Below, piece after piece: positions 35,712 to 42,789 of a DNA stretch of 64,000 bases; position 1 is the first letter of the stretch, and every line of letters starts with the position of its first letter. A program made the translations under genes and the position numbers. The notes under the pieces were generated by a model. It saw only the letters and a program-made list of their open reading frames with translations, had not been told where the DNA came from and did no database searches. The stretch comes from JBNPEO01 sp050490315 (GTDB lineage: Bacteria > Actinomycetota > Actinomycetes > Actinomycetales > Micrococcaceae): contig NZ_JBNPEO010000003.1 in the NCBI RefSeq assembly GCF_050490315.1, forward strand, positions 62,001-126,000, given 5' to 3'.

Positions 35712-36410
35712 TTACTCCGCGGGGAGCTGCAGAACCTGACCAGCGAAGACCATGTTGGGGTCGCTGATGGTGTCTGCGTTAGCGTCGGCAAGGAGCTGCC
35801 AGCCGCCCTTGATCTCAAGCTTGTCGGCAACCTTGGACAGGGTGTCGCCAGCCTTGAGCGTGTAGGTCTCGCCACTGAGCGGAACCTGGGCTACGTGCTT
35901 AGCAGCCTGAGCCGGTGCAGCCTGAACTGCGGACTGGGCGGGAGCTACAGCCTGAGCCGGTGCAGCAGCCTGTTGAACCGGTGCACTCTGTACTGGTGCG
36001 CTCTGTACTGGTGCACTCTGTACGGTGGTGGTGGAAGCAGGTGCGGTGCCAGCGGCAGGAGCTGCGCCACTAATTCCCAGCTGGGCGGTGCAGGAAGGCC
36101 ATGCGCCCCAGCCCTGTGCTGCCTGAACCTTGGTTGCTACAGCGATCTGCTGCTCGCGGCTTGCGTCAGCGGCGTTACCCGTTCCACCGTAGGCGGCCCA
36201 TGTTTCCGGGCTGAACTGGAGTCCACCGGAGTAACCGTTGCCGGTGTTGATGGACCAGTTTCCACCACTTTCACACTGGGCGATCTGGTCCCACGTGTTG
36301 GTGGGGGTTGCGGCGTTGGCGGCAGTTCCTGCCAGTCCTACGCCTGCGGTTGCGACTGCGGCTACAGCAAGTGAGCGGCGTGCGGCAGTGCGGAGAGTTG
36401 TCTTTTTCAT
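35712..36410 (-). CDS. rpf: Resuscitation-promoting factor (transglycosylase-like domain plus LysM)
   Basis: The 232-residue secreted protein has a Sec signal peptide (KKTTLRTAARRSLAVAAVA, cleavage near ANA-A at residue 33). The Rpf domain at about 37-108 shows WDQIAQCESGGNWSINTGNGY, whose Glu is the catalytic residue, and YSGGLQFSPETWAAYGG. A spacer rich in Ala/Pro/Gln with an APVQS tandem repeat follows. A C-terminal LysM domain (YTLKAGDTLSKVADKLEIKG) binds peptidoglycan. Role: peptidoglycan cleavage that promotes growth or exit from dormancy. The leader upstream is long and structured. Confidence 0.95.
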   Translation of the reverse strand: MKKTTLRTAARRSLAVAAVATAGVGLAGTAANAATPTNTWDQIAQCESGGNWSINTGNGYSGGLQFSPETWAAYGGTGNAADASREQQIAVATKVQAAQGWGAWPSCTAQLGISGAAPAAGTAPASTTTVQSAPVQSAPVQSAPVQQAAAPAQAVAPAQSAVQAAPAQAAKHVAQVPLSGETYTLKAGDTLSKVADKLEIKGGWQLLADANADTISDPNMVFAGQVLQLPAE

Positions 36411-36777
36411 CTAAAAAATGCTCCGAAAGGCCACCTGCGCTCGGTCCGTCCCCGGACGTCATTGCGCCACTGCCCGCCTCTGACAAATTGAGGTCATGTT
36501 TACGGTTTCCGCCGGCCGGGCAGTATCTGGTGGTGGCGGAACCTGGCATATGTCACTACCGGCTGCCGGCCCGTGATTTCACGAGTCCGGCCCGTTCGGC
36601 AGCTTTGTGTTTCCCGCTTTGCGGGTATCCATCAACGGTAAGGGAGGTCGCCGTCGTTATCAAATCGAGACAAAGGCGGTGGGGGCGGTTCGGCGTCAGG
36701 ACGGGCCCGACGTCGGCGTGTCACCGCACGCCCGGGAGTGTCGCCGTCCGTGTGGGCTGGAAGGCCTCGGGAAAAGC
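36411..36777 (-). promoter_or_regulatory. Long upstream region of rpf with several stem-loops
   Basis: This 367-base region has no gene. On both strands it holds CCCGC-TTT-GCGGG (36613-36625), an outer GCTGCCG/CGGCAGC pair (36562-36568 with 36597-36603) enclosing CGTGA-TT-TCACG (36572-36583), and TTCCGCC/GGCGGAA near 36510-36540. A structured 5' leader is therefore likely. The conserved core of the c-di-AMP (ydaO) riboswitch was looked for and not found. Confidence 0.45.
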
Positions 36778-37167
36778 CTAAGAGTTCGACGACGGCTGGT
36801 TGGCTGGCGCTTTTTGCCACGGCCAGCGGCCGGTGATCTCCAGTTCCAGAGAGAAACTGAGGAACGTCCGGATGAGCACAATGATGGCCAAAACGCCGAC
36901 GCTTTCGAAGGTGGGGGTGACAGCGACGGTACGGATGATGTCCGCGGCAACCAACAGTTCAAGGCCAAGCAGGATGGAGCGGCCCAGGAGCTGGCGGTAG
37001 AGGCGGTAGAAGCCGAGTGGGCTAGAACCGGGGGTGGCTGCGAGCTTGCCGGGACGGTAACCGCGCAGGGCCATGGGGATGGAAACGATCGCTCCGAGGA
37101 CCATTACCGCCACACCGGCGAAGTCCACCAAGCGCCCCACGGTCTCGATAAGGTGCTGAAAGTCCAT
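36778..37167 (-). CDS. DUF1622 family membrane protein
   Basis: The ATG at 37167 (MDFQHLIE) is preferred because GTGGAGG precedes it; the frame opens at a GTG at 37179. The 129-residue product has three hydrophobic segments (VDFAGVAVMVLGAIVSIP, SILLGLELLVAADII, VGVLAIIVLIRTFLSF) with the family block LGRSILLGLELLVAADIIRTV and a C-terminal FLSFSLELEI. Function unknown. Confidence 0.85.
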   Translation of the reverse strand: MDFQHLIETVGRLVDFAGVAVMVLGAIVSIPMALRGYRPGKLAATPGSSPLGFYRLYRQLLGRSILLGLELLVAADIIRTVAVTPTFESVGVLAIIVLIRTFLSFSLELEITGRWPWQKAPANQPSSNS

Positions 37168-37232
37168 GCCTGCCTCCACCTGGTTGGTTGTTCCCCATCG
37201 ATCTTAGGGCGGGGTGAGCTTATGATGGGCGC

Positions 37233-37703
37233 ATGTCTACGTTCGAAGTGAGCCGCAGCAAGCTAATTCCCGCCTCTGCTGAGGTCATTTTTCCTTTGGT
37301 GAACAGCTTTTATGAGTGGAGCAAGTGGTCGCCGTGGGAGAAGGTGGACCCGGAGATGCGCCGCGAATTTTCAGGCACGAATGTTGGTGTGGGTGCCAAG
37401 TATGCGTGGAGTGGGAACCGTAAAGCCGGCAGCGGGACCATGGAAATTGTGGAGTCTACTGAGCCGACCACAATCCGGATCCGGCTGGAATTTACCAAGC
37501 CCTTTAGGGCCGTGAATCCCACAACTTTTACCTTTGAACCTGCAGACGGCGGGACTAAAGTCACGTGGCGAATGACGGGGGAGAACAAGGGATTCTCAGC
37601 GTTGTTCGCCAAGCTGATCAACATGGACAAGTTGGTGGGCGGCGATTTTGAGCGCGGACTTGCTGACCTTGCCCTCGCAGCTAAGGATGCTAGCGGCGCT
37701 TAG
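37233..37703 (+). CDS. SRPBCC family protein (polyketide cyclase/START-like)
   Basis: The 156-residue protein has the helix-grip fold pattern: SRSKLIPASAEVIFPLVNSFYEWSKWSPWEK, then YAWSGNRKAGSGTMEIVES, RIRLEFTKPF and TKVTWRMTGENKG. It probably binds a hydrophobic ligand. The next gene remnant on the opposite strand overlaps its stop by four bases. Confidence 0.88.
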   Translation: MSTFEVSRSKLIPASAEVIFPLVNSFYEWSKWSPWEKVDPEMRREFSGTNVGVGAKYAWSGNRKAGSGTMEIVESTEPTTIRIRLEFTKPFRAVNPTTFTFEPADGGTKVTWRMTGENKGFSALFAKLINMDKLVGGDFERGLADLALAAKDASGA

Positions 37704-37894
37704 CCGTACATTAGCGAACCGGGAGTCGTGAGCTTCTCACCGGTTTCGAGCCAGGTTTTTAGCCGCGAGAGGATCATGGACCAACCGCCGTAGAGCTGGT
37801 TATTTGCGTCCGCGCGCAATTCGCTGTGGGTGAGGACCAAGTGGCAGGAATCGCCCACGGGGGTAATGTCCCACGTGATTTTGGTGTAGAACTC
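37700..37894 (-). pseudogene. C-terminal remnant of a second SRPBCC/AHSA1-type gene
   Basis: On the minus strand 64 codons ending at TAA (37700-37702) read as an AHSA1-type C terminus: EFYTKITWDITPVGDSCHLVL and GGWSMILSRLKTWLETGE. An in-frame TAG stands directly upstream at 37895-37897. The upstream sequence belongs to the aldolase side and has no matching N-terminal domain. The gene is thus a 5'-truncated relic. Confidence 0.7.
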
Positions 37895-38008
37895 CTAGAT
37901 CATTTCCATGAGACGTTCCAATCTGGATGCGGGGCGAGCCAGTTGTTTCCACACCGTTTGCTGCCTAAGGCTAGCTGGCTGTGTCGCTTTTGGTGGGGCA
38001 CTGGTTGA

Positions 38009-38611
38009 ATGGCAACTATGACTTCCCCGCTGGCGCTTGAGTTTGCTCGAAAGATCCGTGCACGCGAACAGGTGGTCGGGTACTGGGTGGTGTTGGATGC
38101 ACCAGCGGCCACCGAGCGGATTGCCCGGCTGGGGTATGACTATGTTGCCCTCGATGCTCAGCACGGATTGTTGGATTATTCGGGAATTGTCCACGGTCTG
38201 ATGGCTATCGACGCCCGCGCTGCGGCTGTGGGCATGGTGCGGGTTGAAGCGAATAACCTCACAGCTATTGGCAAAGCGCTCGACGCCGGGGCAGTGGGGG
38301 TGATTGTGCCGCTGATCAATACGGTTGAGGATGCCGCCACGGCTGTGGCGGCGCCAAAGTATCCACCGGTGGGTGGGGCGTTCCCCGGAGACCCTGCGGT
38401 GGAGGCTGTGTTCAACGAGGCTCTGGCCCGGATTGCCGCCGCTGCAAAGGCTGCGGGTATTGCCGCCGGCATTCACACACTGTCCGGTGAGGTAGCCGCC
38501 CAGAGACTTACCCAGGGGTACACGTTCACCTCCATGGCCTCCGATTTGGCGCACCTTGAGCAGGCCGCCAAGGAGCGTCTGGAGAAGGCACGGGGTGACG
38601 GCGGAGTCTAA
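38009..38611 (+). CDS. HpcH/HpaI aldolase family protein with an internal in-frame deletion
   Basis: The 200-residue product keeps the N-terminal half of the TIM barrel (GYDYVALDAQHGLLDYSG with the catalytic His, VRVEANN with the substrate Arg, AVGVIVPLINTVEDA) and the C-terminal end (AAAKAAGIAAGIHTLSGEVAAQRL). At KYPPVG-GAFPGDP (about 38363-38386) the usual roughly 55-60 residues are missing. That segment carries the metal-binding Glu and Asp in this family, whose members are typically about 250-260 residues. The reading frame is kept, but aldolase activity is unlikely. It may be a decaying gene. Confidence 0.75.
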   Translation: MATMTSPLALEFARKIRAREQVVGYWVVLDAPAATERIARLGYDYVALDAQHGLLDYSGIVHGLMAIDARAAAVGMVRVEANNLTAIGKALDAGAVGVIVPLINTVEDAATAVAAPKYPPVGGAFPGDPAVEAVFNEALARIAAAAKAAGIAAGIHTLSGEVAAQRLTQGYTFTSMASDLAHLEQAAKERLEKARGDGGV

Positions 38612-38645
38612 GTCCTGCCGTAGCCGCACCCGGTGCCGCCGCAGC

Positions 38646-38708
38646 AGACTTTAGTGCCACGGTATTTAGCGCCACAGTACTTAGTGCCCCAGCAGACTTT
38701 AGTGCCCC
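38646..38708. repeat. Four-copy 15-base degenerate tandem repeat
   Basis: Copies at 38646-38660, 38661-38675, 38676-38690 and 38694-38708 share the core TTTAGTGCC(A/C)C or TTTAGCGCCAC. A three-base insertion lies before the last copy. Confidence 0.8.
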
Positions 38709-38718
38709 AGTGACCTGG

Positions 38719-38747
38719 GACGACGGCGTTACCCGCCCGCCGTCGTC
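38719..38747. terminator. GACGACGGCG-type hairpin
   Basis: Perfect 10-base arms 38719-38728 and 38738-38747. It belongs to the same sequence type as other hairpins in this window and may close the aldolase transcript, although no T run follows. Confidence 0.5.
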
Positions 38748-38808
38748 GGGCAAACAAAAACACTGAGCATCCCGCCGATGCGCACTAGCAGATGCGCAGT
38801 AATGGTCC

Positions 38809-38850
38809 GGTGACGGTGACGGTGACGGTGACAGTGACAGTGACAGTGTC
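38809..38850. repeat. Hexanucleotide satellite (GGTGAC/AGTGAC)
   Basis: Seven consecutive six-base units: four GGTGAC, two AGTGAC and one AGTGTC. Likely a slippage-prone, phase-variable-length tract in non-coding DNA. Confidence 0.9.
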
Positions 38851-39073
38851 TGCGTAGCGTACGGATCCACAGCCCGGCAACCGCACAGCACCTCTGACGC
38901 TCACGTTTTGCTGCCCGTCCTGCCCACTTGCTGACCTTCCCGCCCAAACTCTGCGGCCCTAAACCCCGGAATCTAGGGGATTTTTTGCGGCGGTGGTACG
39001 GAAATCTCCGAGCAACTGGGCTGGACGGCCAAGTGCACCATCCAAGGAGGGCGGGAAACACTCAAGAAAAACA

Positions 39074-39101
39074 CCAATCCATTCCGAGCGCGGTTACGAA
39101 T
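39074..39101 (+). promoter_or_regulatory. Sigma-K-type promoter of the DUF4383 gene
   Basis: CCAATCC at 39074-39080 and ACGAAT at 39096-39101 are 15 bases apart, with GTT directly before the -10. The same arrangement recurs before the fasciclin gene and the molybdopterin oxidoreductase gene. It resembles the mycobacterial SigK consensus (CCATCC and CCGAAT). Confidence 0.75.
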
Positions 39102-39179
39102 GTCTTTTGCGAGGTCCTTCCGGATCACGTGAGTCGATGCGGACCAGGTACTCCGCACTACGGAAAAGGATTAAACGTC

Positions 39180-39584
39180 ATGCGCACTTCACCCAACCGC
39201 TTGCTGGCGACCATCTTCGGCGCCGTCTACCTGTTGGTGGGCGTTCTCGGATTTTTTGTCACGAGTGGAATCGGATTTTTTGCCACAGAAGGCCGGAACC
39301 TGATCATTTTTGAGGTCAACCCGCTGCACAACATCATCCACTTGGCGATCGGCGGTGCTCTGCTTTTTGCAGGAATGACCTCCGTTGCCGTTGCTAAATC
39401 TGTTAACACCACCGTGGGTGCCGTCTACTTGCTGGTTGGAATTGTTGGTCTGTTCCTGACCTCCTCCGCGTTGAACATCATTGCGCTCAACGGGGCGGAC
39501 AACGTTCTCCACTTGGCTAGCGCACTCCTGCTCTTGGCGGTGGGTCTCTCTCAGGACCGGGCCGTGCCAGCTCGCACAGCCTAG
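39180..39584 (+). CDS. DUF4383 family membrane protein
   Basis: The ATG at 39180 is preceded by AAAAGGATTAAACGTC. The 134-residue product has four hydrophobic segments, with the family pattern LATIFGAVYLLVGVLGFF, NPLHNIIHLAIGGALLFAG and NVLHLASALLLLAVGL, which looks like an internal duplication of two helix pairs. Function unknown. It lies behind a sigma-K-type promoter and is followed after two bases by another membrane protein gene, so it likely belongs to the sigK regulon of this region. Confidence 0.88.
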   Translation: MRTSPNRLLATIFGAVYLLVGVLGFFVTSGIGFFATEGRNLIIFEVNPLHNIIHLAIGGALLFAGMTSVAVAKSVNTTVGAVYLLVGIVGLFLTSSALNIIALNGADNVLHLASALLLLAVGLSQDRAVPARTA

Positions 39585-39586
39585 AG

Positions 39587-40300
39587 ATGACTACCTTCCA
39601 CGCTGCCGGTGCAATGGCTGGCACGGCAAAGCCACTGGCAAACGCCTCTAAAGACCAGGACTCCTCCGGAACCCGTGAATCTTCAGAGAACCGCGGCGAG
39701 CTGACCGGCATGTATGTAGGCCTCGCTGCTGTGGGTGTGGCTTCTTTGGGGTTTGCCGCAGCCTCGAGTCTTGCTGCCGGCGCCGTCCGTGCGGACGGTC
39801 CGGCAGCGTGGTGGGGGTGGACCGCGGCGATACTGGCCTCAGTTTGGGCGGTAGCCGCCGGGATTTATTCGGTAGCCGTTTTTCGCAGCGGCCGCCTTCC
39901 CCAAATTGTGCCGGCCCTCCGGTTGTTGGTAGTTGCTGCTGTTGTTCACTTGGCAACACTTGTTGTTGGCGTCTGGGGAGTGGCCGAAGGGTCACGGCAC
40001 TTAGACATAACAGTGGGTTCGCTGCTGGTTCTGGAACTTTCGCTGTTGGCCGTGATCGGTTGGCGACGTAATAGGACCTTTCGGGTATCGCGTGAATCCA
40101 ATAACGGCCGAAATCGACCTGCGTTTGTGGTGCTTGGAGTGATGTTCGTGGCGTCAATTGTGGTGGCATCTGTAACCACTGTTGGCTTGGCGGCATCTAC
40201 CGCTGGGGAATTCGCAGTCCCGCACGGGGAACATGGCACAGCCGGCGAGCACGGCACCAGCAATCTTGAACGGCTAAACAATTCTGGTCACCATCACTAA
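39587..40300 (+). CDS. Membrane protein of the sigma-K cluster, function unknown
   Basis: The 237-residue protein starts two bases after the DUF4383 stop, so it is in the same operon. A hydrophilic N terminus of 40 residues is followed by four membrane segments (residues about 42-66, 77-97, 108-130, 137-152) and a fifth near 180-200. The C-terminal tail is rich in His and Gly (GEHGTAGEHGTSN, ending HHH) and might bind metal ions. I recognise no family. Confidence 0.7.
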   Translation: MTTFHAAGAMAGTAKPLANASKDQDSSGTRESSENRGELTGMYVGLAAVGVASLGFAAASSLAAGAVRADGPAAWWGWTAAILASVWAVAAGIYSVAVFRSGRLPQIVPALRLLVVAAVVHLATLVVGVWGVAEGSRHLDITVGSLLVLELSLLAVIGWRRNRTFRVSRESNNGRNRPAFVVLGVMFVASIVVASVTTVGLAASTAGEFAVPHGEHGTAGEHGTSNLERLNNSGHHH

Positions 40301-40312
40301 ATCAAACAAATC

Positions 40313-40344
40313 TAATCGCGCAGCTAATCCGATTAAAGTTTTTT
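40313..40344 (+). terminator. Possible weak terminator of the DUF4383 operon
   Basis: TAATCG (40313-40318) pairs with CGATTA (40330-40335), followed by AAGTTTTTT. The stem is short, so termination is uncertain. It separates the DUF4383 operon from the next sigma-K-type promoter. Confidence 0.4.
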
Positions 40345-40352
40345 GAATCTTT

Positions 40353-40380
40353 CCAATCCACACCAGCCGTTGTTCCGAAT
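40353..40380 (+). promoter_or_regulatory. Sigma-K-type promoter of the fasciclin-sigK-rskA operon
   Basis: CCAATCC at 40353-40359 and CCGAAT at 40375-40380 with 15 bases between, and GTT before the -10. As sigK is in this operon, the motif implies positive autoregulation. Confidence 0.8.
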
Positions 40381-40481
40381 TACTTTCTGACAGCCCGAAC
40401 AGCCCCCGAATCTTTCACTTATGAATCGGTGGCAAGGGAAGCCCGCGGAGACCTTCCGCTTTCCACATATGGAGAATCGTT

Positions 40482-41174
40482 ATGAACGTTTTCAAGTCTT
40501 CCACCACCCGCAAGAGCCTCAGCCTTGGTTTGGGAGTTCTCGCAGTTACGGCAATGAGCCTCACGGCTTGTGGCGGTAGCACCACTACTTCACCGTCGAC
40601 GTCGAGCGCCCCAGCCTCATCTGCTGCATCCTCACCGGCTGCAACTTCTGACGCAACCACTCCCATGGCCGCCGCAGGCGACATGGTTGGTTCGGGCTGT
40701 GCTGCATACGCCGCTGCTGTCCCTTCAGGTTCAGGTTCTGTAGCCGGCATGGCCGCTGACCCGGTAGCCACTGCAGCTTCCAATAACCCGTTGCTCAAGA
40801 CCTTGACCGCAGCTGTTTCCGGCAAGTTGAACAAGGATGTCAATCTTGTGGACACCCTGAACTCGGGCGAATTCACCGTCTTTGCACCTGTTGATGACGC
40901 CTTTGCTAAGATTCCTGCGGCAACCATCGATGGTCTCAAGACCGATTCCAAGACCTTGACGTCCATCTTGACGTACCACGTAGTGCCCGGCCAGCTTTCC
41001 CCGAGCGAGGTTGATGGTACCCACAAAACTGCCGAGGGCAGCGAGCTGAAAGTTACCGGCAGCGGTGACAACATCATGGTCAACGGCGCCAAGGTGATCT
41101 GTGGTGGAGTGAAGACCGCTAACGCCACGGTTTACCTGATTGACTCCGTCATGATGCCCCCGGCAATGAAGTAA
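40482..41174 (+). CDS. Fasciclin (FAS1) domain lipoprotein
   Basis: The 230-residue protein has a signal peptide with lipobox SLTAC (Cys30), a Ser/Thr/Ala-rich spacer to about residue 70, then a FAS1 domain: NPLLKTLTAAVSGKLNKDVN, the H1 block FTVFAPVDDAFAKIP, LTYHVVPGQLSPS and the H2-like ATVYLIDSVMMPP. Relatives are the mycobacterial MPT70/MPT83 antigens, which are also controlled by SigK. It is the first gene of the sigK operon and a surface-exposed adhesion-type protein. Confidence 0.93.
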   Translation: MNVFKSSTTRKSLSLGLGVLAVTAMSLTACGGSTTTSPSTSSAPASSAASSPAATSDATTPMAAAGDMVGSGCAAYAAAVPSGSGSVAGMAADPVATAASNNPLLKTLTAAVSGKLNKDVNLVDTLNSGEFTVFAPVDDAFAKIPAATIDGLKTDSKTLTSILTYHVVPGQLSPSEVDGTHKTAEGSELKVTGSGDNIMVNGAKVICGGVKTANATVYLIDSVMMPPAMK

Positions 41175-41209
41175 CAACACCAGCAACACGGATAACAAGG
41201 GATGGTTAC

Positions 41210-41821
41210 ATGGGCTCAGAGCATGACAGAGTAGACGTCATGCGCATGCCCTGGCTGCGGACGGTGGAGCCTATGACTCCGCCGTCGCATGAAGAACTGA
41301 TCCGCCTCGTCGCCCTCGGCGACGAGGCGGCCTTTTCTGAACTCTACGATGCAGTCTCGGCCCGAGTTTATGGCCTGGTACGCAGGGTGGTCCGGGACCC
41401 CTCGCAGAGCCAAGAAGTTACACAAGAAGTTTTCCTAGACGTTTGGACTCAGGCAGTACGCTTCGATGCAGACCGTGGAAAAGCAATGTCTTGGATCCTG
41501 GTTATTGCTCACCGCAGGGCCGTAGACCGAGTCCGAGCTAGCCAGGCTAGCCAAGAACGGGATCTTCGCGAAGGCGCCAAGGAATATCAAGCCAGTTACG
41601 ACGACGTCGCTGACACTGTTGAAAGCAATCTGGAGGCGGAACGCGTCCAGCAAGCGCTTGAAACATTAACAGCCTCACAGCAAGAAGCGATCCGCTTGGC
41701 CTACTATGGCGGCTATACGCATCAAGAGGTGGCGCAACTCCTTGATATTCCGGTGGGAACCGCCAAAACGAGAATTCGTGACGGCATGATCAAACTACGG
41801 GACCGGTTAGGGGTGGCGTAA
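41210..41821 (+). CDS. sigK: ECF RNA polymerase sigma factor SigK
   Basis: The 203-residue protein has region 2 (EAAFSELYDAVSARVYGLVRRVVRDPSQSQEVTQEVFLDVW) and region 4 (LTASQQEAIRLAYYGGYTHQEVAQLLDIPVGTAKTRIRDGMIKLRDRL). AAGGGATGG precedes the ATG. It overlaps the anti-sigma gene by one base (TAATG). Assignment to SigK rests on the neighbours (fasciclin protein before, RskA after) and on the promoter motif. Confidence 0.92.
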   Translation: MGSEHDRVDVMRMPWLRTVEPMTPPSHEELIRLVALGDEAAFSELYDAVSARVYGLVRRVVRDPSQSQEVTQEVFLDVWTQAVRFDADRGKAMSWILVIAHRRAVDRVRASQASQERDLREGAKEYQASYDDVADTVESNLEAERVQQALETLTASQQEAIRLAYYGGYTHQEVAQLLDIPVGTAKTRIRDGMIKLRDRLGVA

Positions 41822-42651
41822 TGGAACAACAACTACATCTGCTGACCGGGGCGTATGCGCTCAATGCCCTCTCAGAGACTGAACGCAAAGACTTTGAACG
41901 CTACGCTCTGGCCGACGCGGACACACAAGAAGAGGTCCGCAGTCTCAGTCAGACGGCCGCCTTGTTGGCCTACGGTGCACCGGCCGAAGCTCCGCCTGCG
42001 GAGTTGAAAGCCACGCTGATGGCGACCATCCGCAACACACCTCAGTTGTCGGCGTCGGACGTTGTTCCGGACCTCAATACAAAGCGTGAGTCCGTACTCC
42101 GCGGTGACGTGCGGAAAGGTACGACGCCGAGTTCCCGGCTTTCCGGTGCTCCTCGCCGTCGTTGGGTGCCAGGGGTAGCGGCTGCTGCCGCTTTGGTGGT
42201 TTTCGGTGGTGCCGGTGTGGGTGGCTGGGTGATCGGTCACAACACTGGTCAACCGAGTGCAGACCAGCAGGCTCTGGAGCAACGCTTGGCCTCTGAACAA
42301 GAGCAACAGGCGTCAATGCTGGCCATTATGGGAGCCCAAGATGCGAAGGTTTCCACAGCCAAAGTGGGGCAAGGCACTTTAGTGACAGTAGCTACGTCCG
42401 GGCAAGTGAACCGGGCCGGGGTGATGGTCAAGAACATGCCGGCTCCGCCTGAAGGAAAAGCCTACGAGCTGTGGTTTATTAGCGCCAAGGGTGCAGTGGC
42501 TGCGGGTTTGATGAAGGACTCTGGTAGCGCGTCAAGCTTCCAGATCTTGGACGGTTCCCTGGACGGTGCCACGCACATTGGTATTACGGTGGAGCCCGCT
42601 GGCGGTTCGGTCCAGCCCACCAGCACGCCCATTTTGCTGCAGCCGGTTTAG
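41821..42651 (+). CDS. rskA: Anti-sigma-K factor RskA
   Basis: The 276-residue protein has an N-terminal anti-sigma domain of about 70 residues (LTGAYALNALSETERKDFERY), a cytoplasmic linker, one membrane helix (residues about 117-140, WVPGVAAAAALVVFGGAGVG) and an extracytoplasmic RskA domain (KNMPAPPEGKAYELWFIS, GVTVEPAGGS-like ITVEPAGGSVQPTSTPILL). It holds SigK at the membrane until regulated proteolysis. Translational coupling to sigK keeps the two balanced. Confidence 0.93.
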   Translation: MEQQLHLLTGAYALNALSETERKDFERYALADADTQEEVRSLSQTAALLAYGAPAEAPPAELKATLMATIRNTPQLSASDVVPDLNTKRESVLRGDVRKGTTPSSRLSGAPRRRWVPGVAAAAALVVFGGAGVGGWVIGHNTGQPSADQQALEQRLASEQEQQASMLAIMGAQDAKVSTAKVGQGTLVTVATSGQVNRAGVMVKNMPAPPEGKAYELWFISAKGAVAAGLMKDSGSASSFQILDGSLDGATHIGITVEPAGGSVQPTSTPILLQPV

Positions 42652-42698
42652 TCCCAAACTGCTTGCTTGAACCTGCGCTAAAGAAGCTGAGCCCCGTT

Positions 42699-42726
42699 CC
42701 AATCCGCAGAGCTTCCGGTTCCGAAG
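42699..42726 (+). promoter_or_regulatory. Sigma-K-type promoter of the molybdopterin oxidoreductase gene
   Basis: CCAATCC at 42699-42705 and CCGAAG at 42721-42726, again 15 bases apart and with GTT before the -10. It lies in the gap between rskA and the oxidoreductase gene. Confidence 0.75.
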
Positions 42727-42789
42727 TACAGAGCAATAAAGCGTTCCGTTTTTACGGGGCGGCATCTGACTTTTGGCGAGGAGCACGTG

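Larger units (their letters stand above)
38612..39073. other. Non-coding region with degenerate tandem repeats and a hairpin
   Basis: The roughly 570-base gap before the DUF4383 gene has no supportable gene. It holds a 15-base degenerate repeat in four copies (38646-38708), a hairpin with 10-base arms at 38719-38728 and 38738-38747, a hexamer satellite at 38809-38850, and, further on, the sigma-K-type promoter at 39074. Open frames on both strands lack binding sites. Confidence 0.6.

Noticed and set aside
36411..36660. c-di-AMP (ydaO) riboswitch before rpf
   Set aside because: The conserved GGGTGAAT, GTAGGG and CAGCTAACC elements are missing on the minus strand, despite clear stem-loops.
38526..38891. 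Minus-strand frame with four [GV]AL[KSN][ST] units as a pentapeptide-repeat protein
   Set aside because: Only four units, no binding site, and it overlaps the end of the aldolase gene; the pattern comes from the 15-base DNA repeat.
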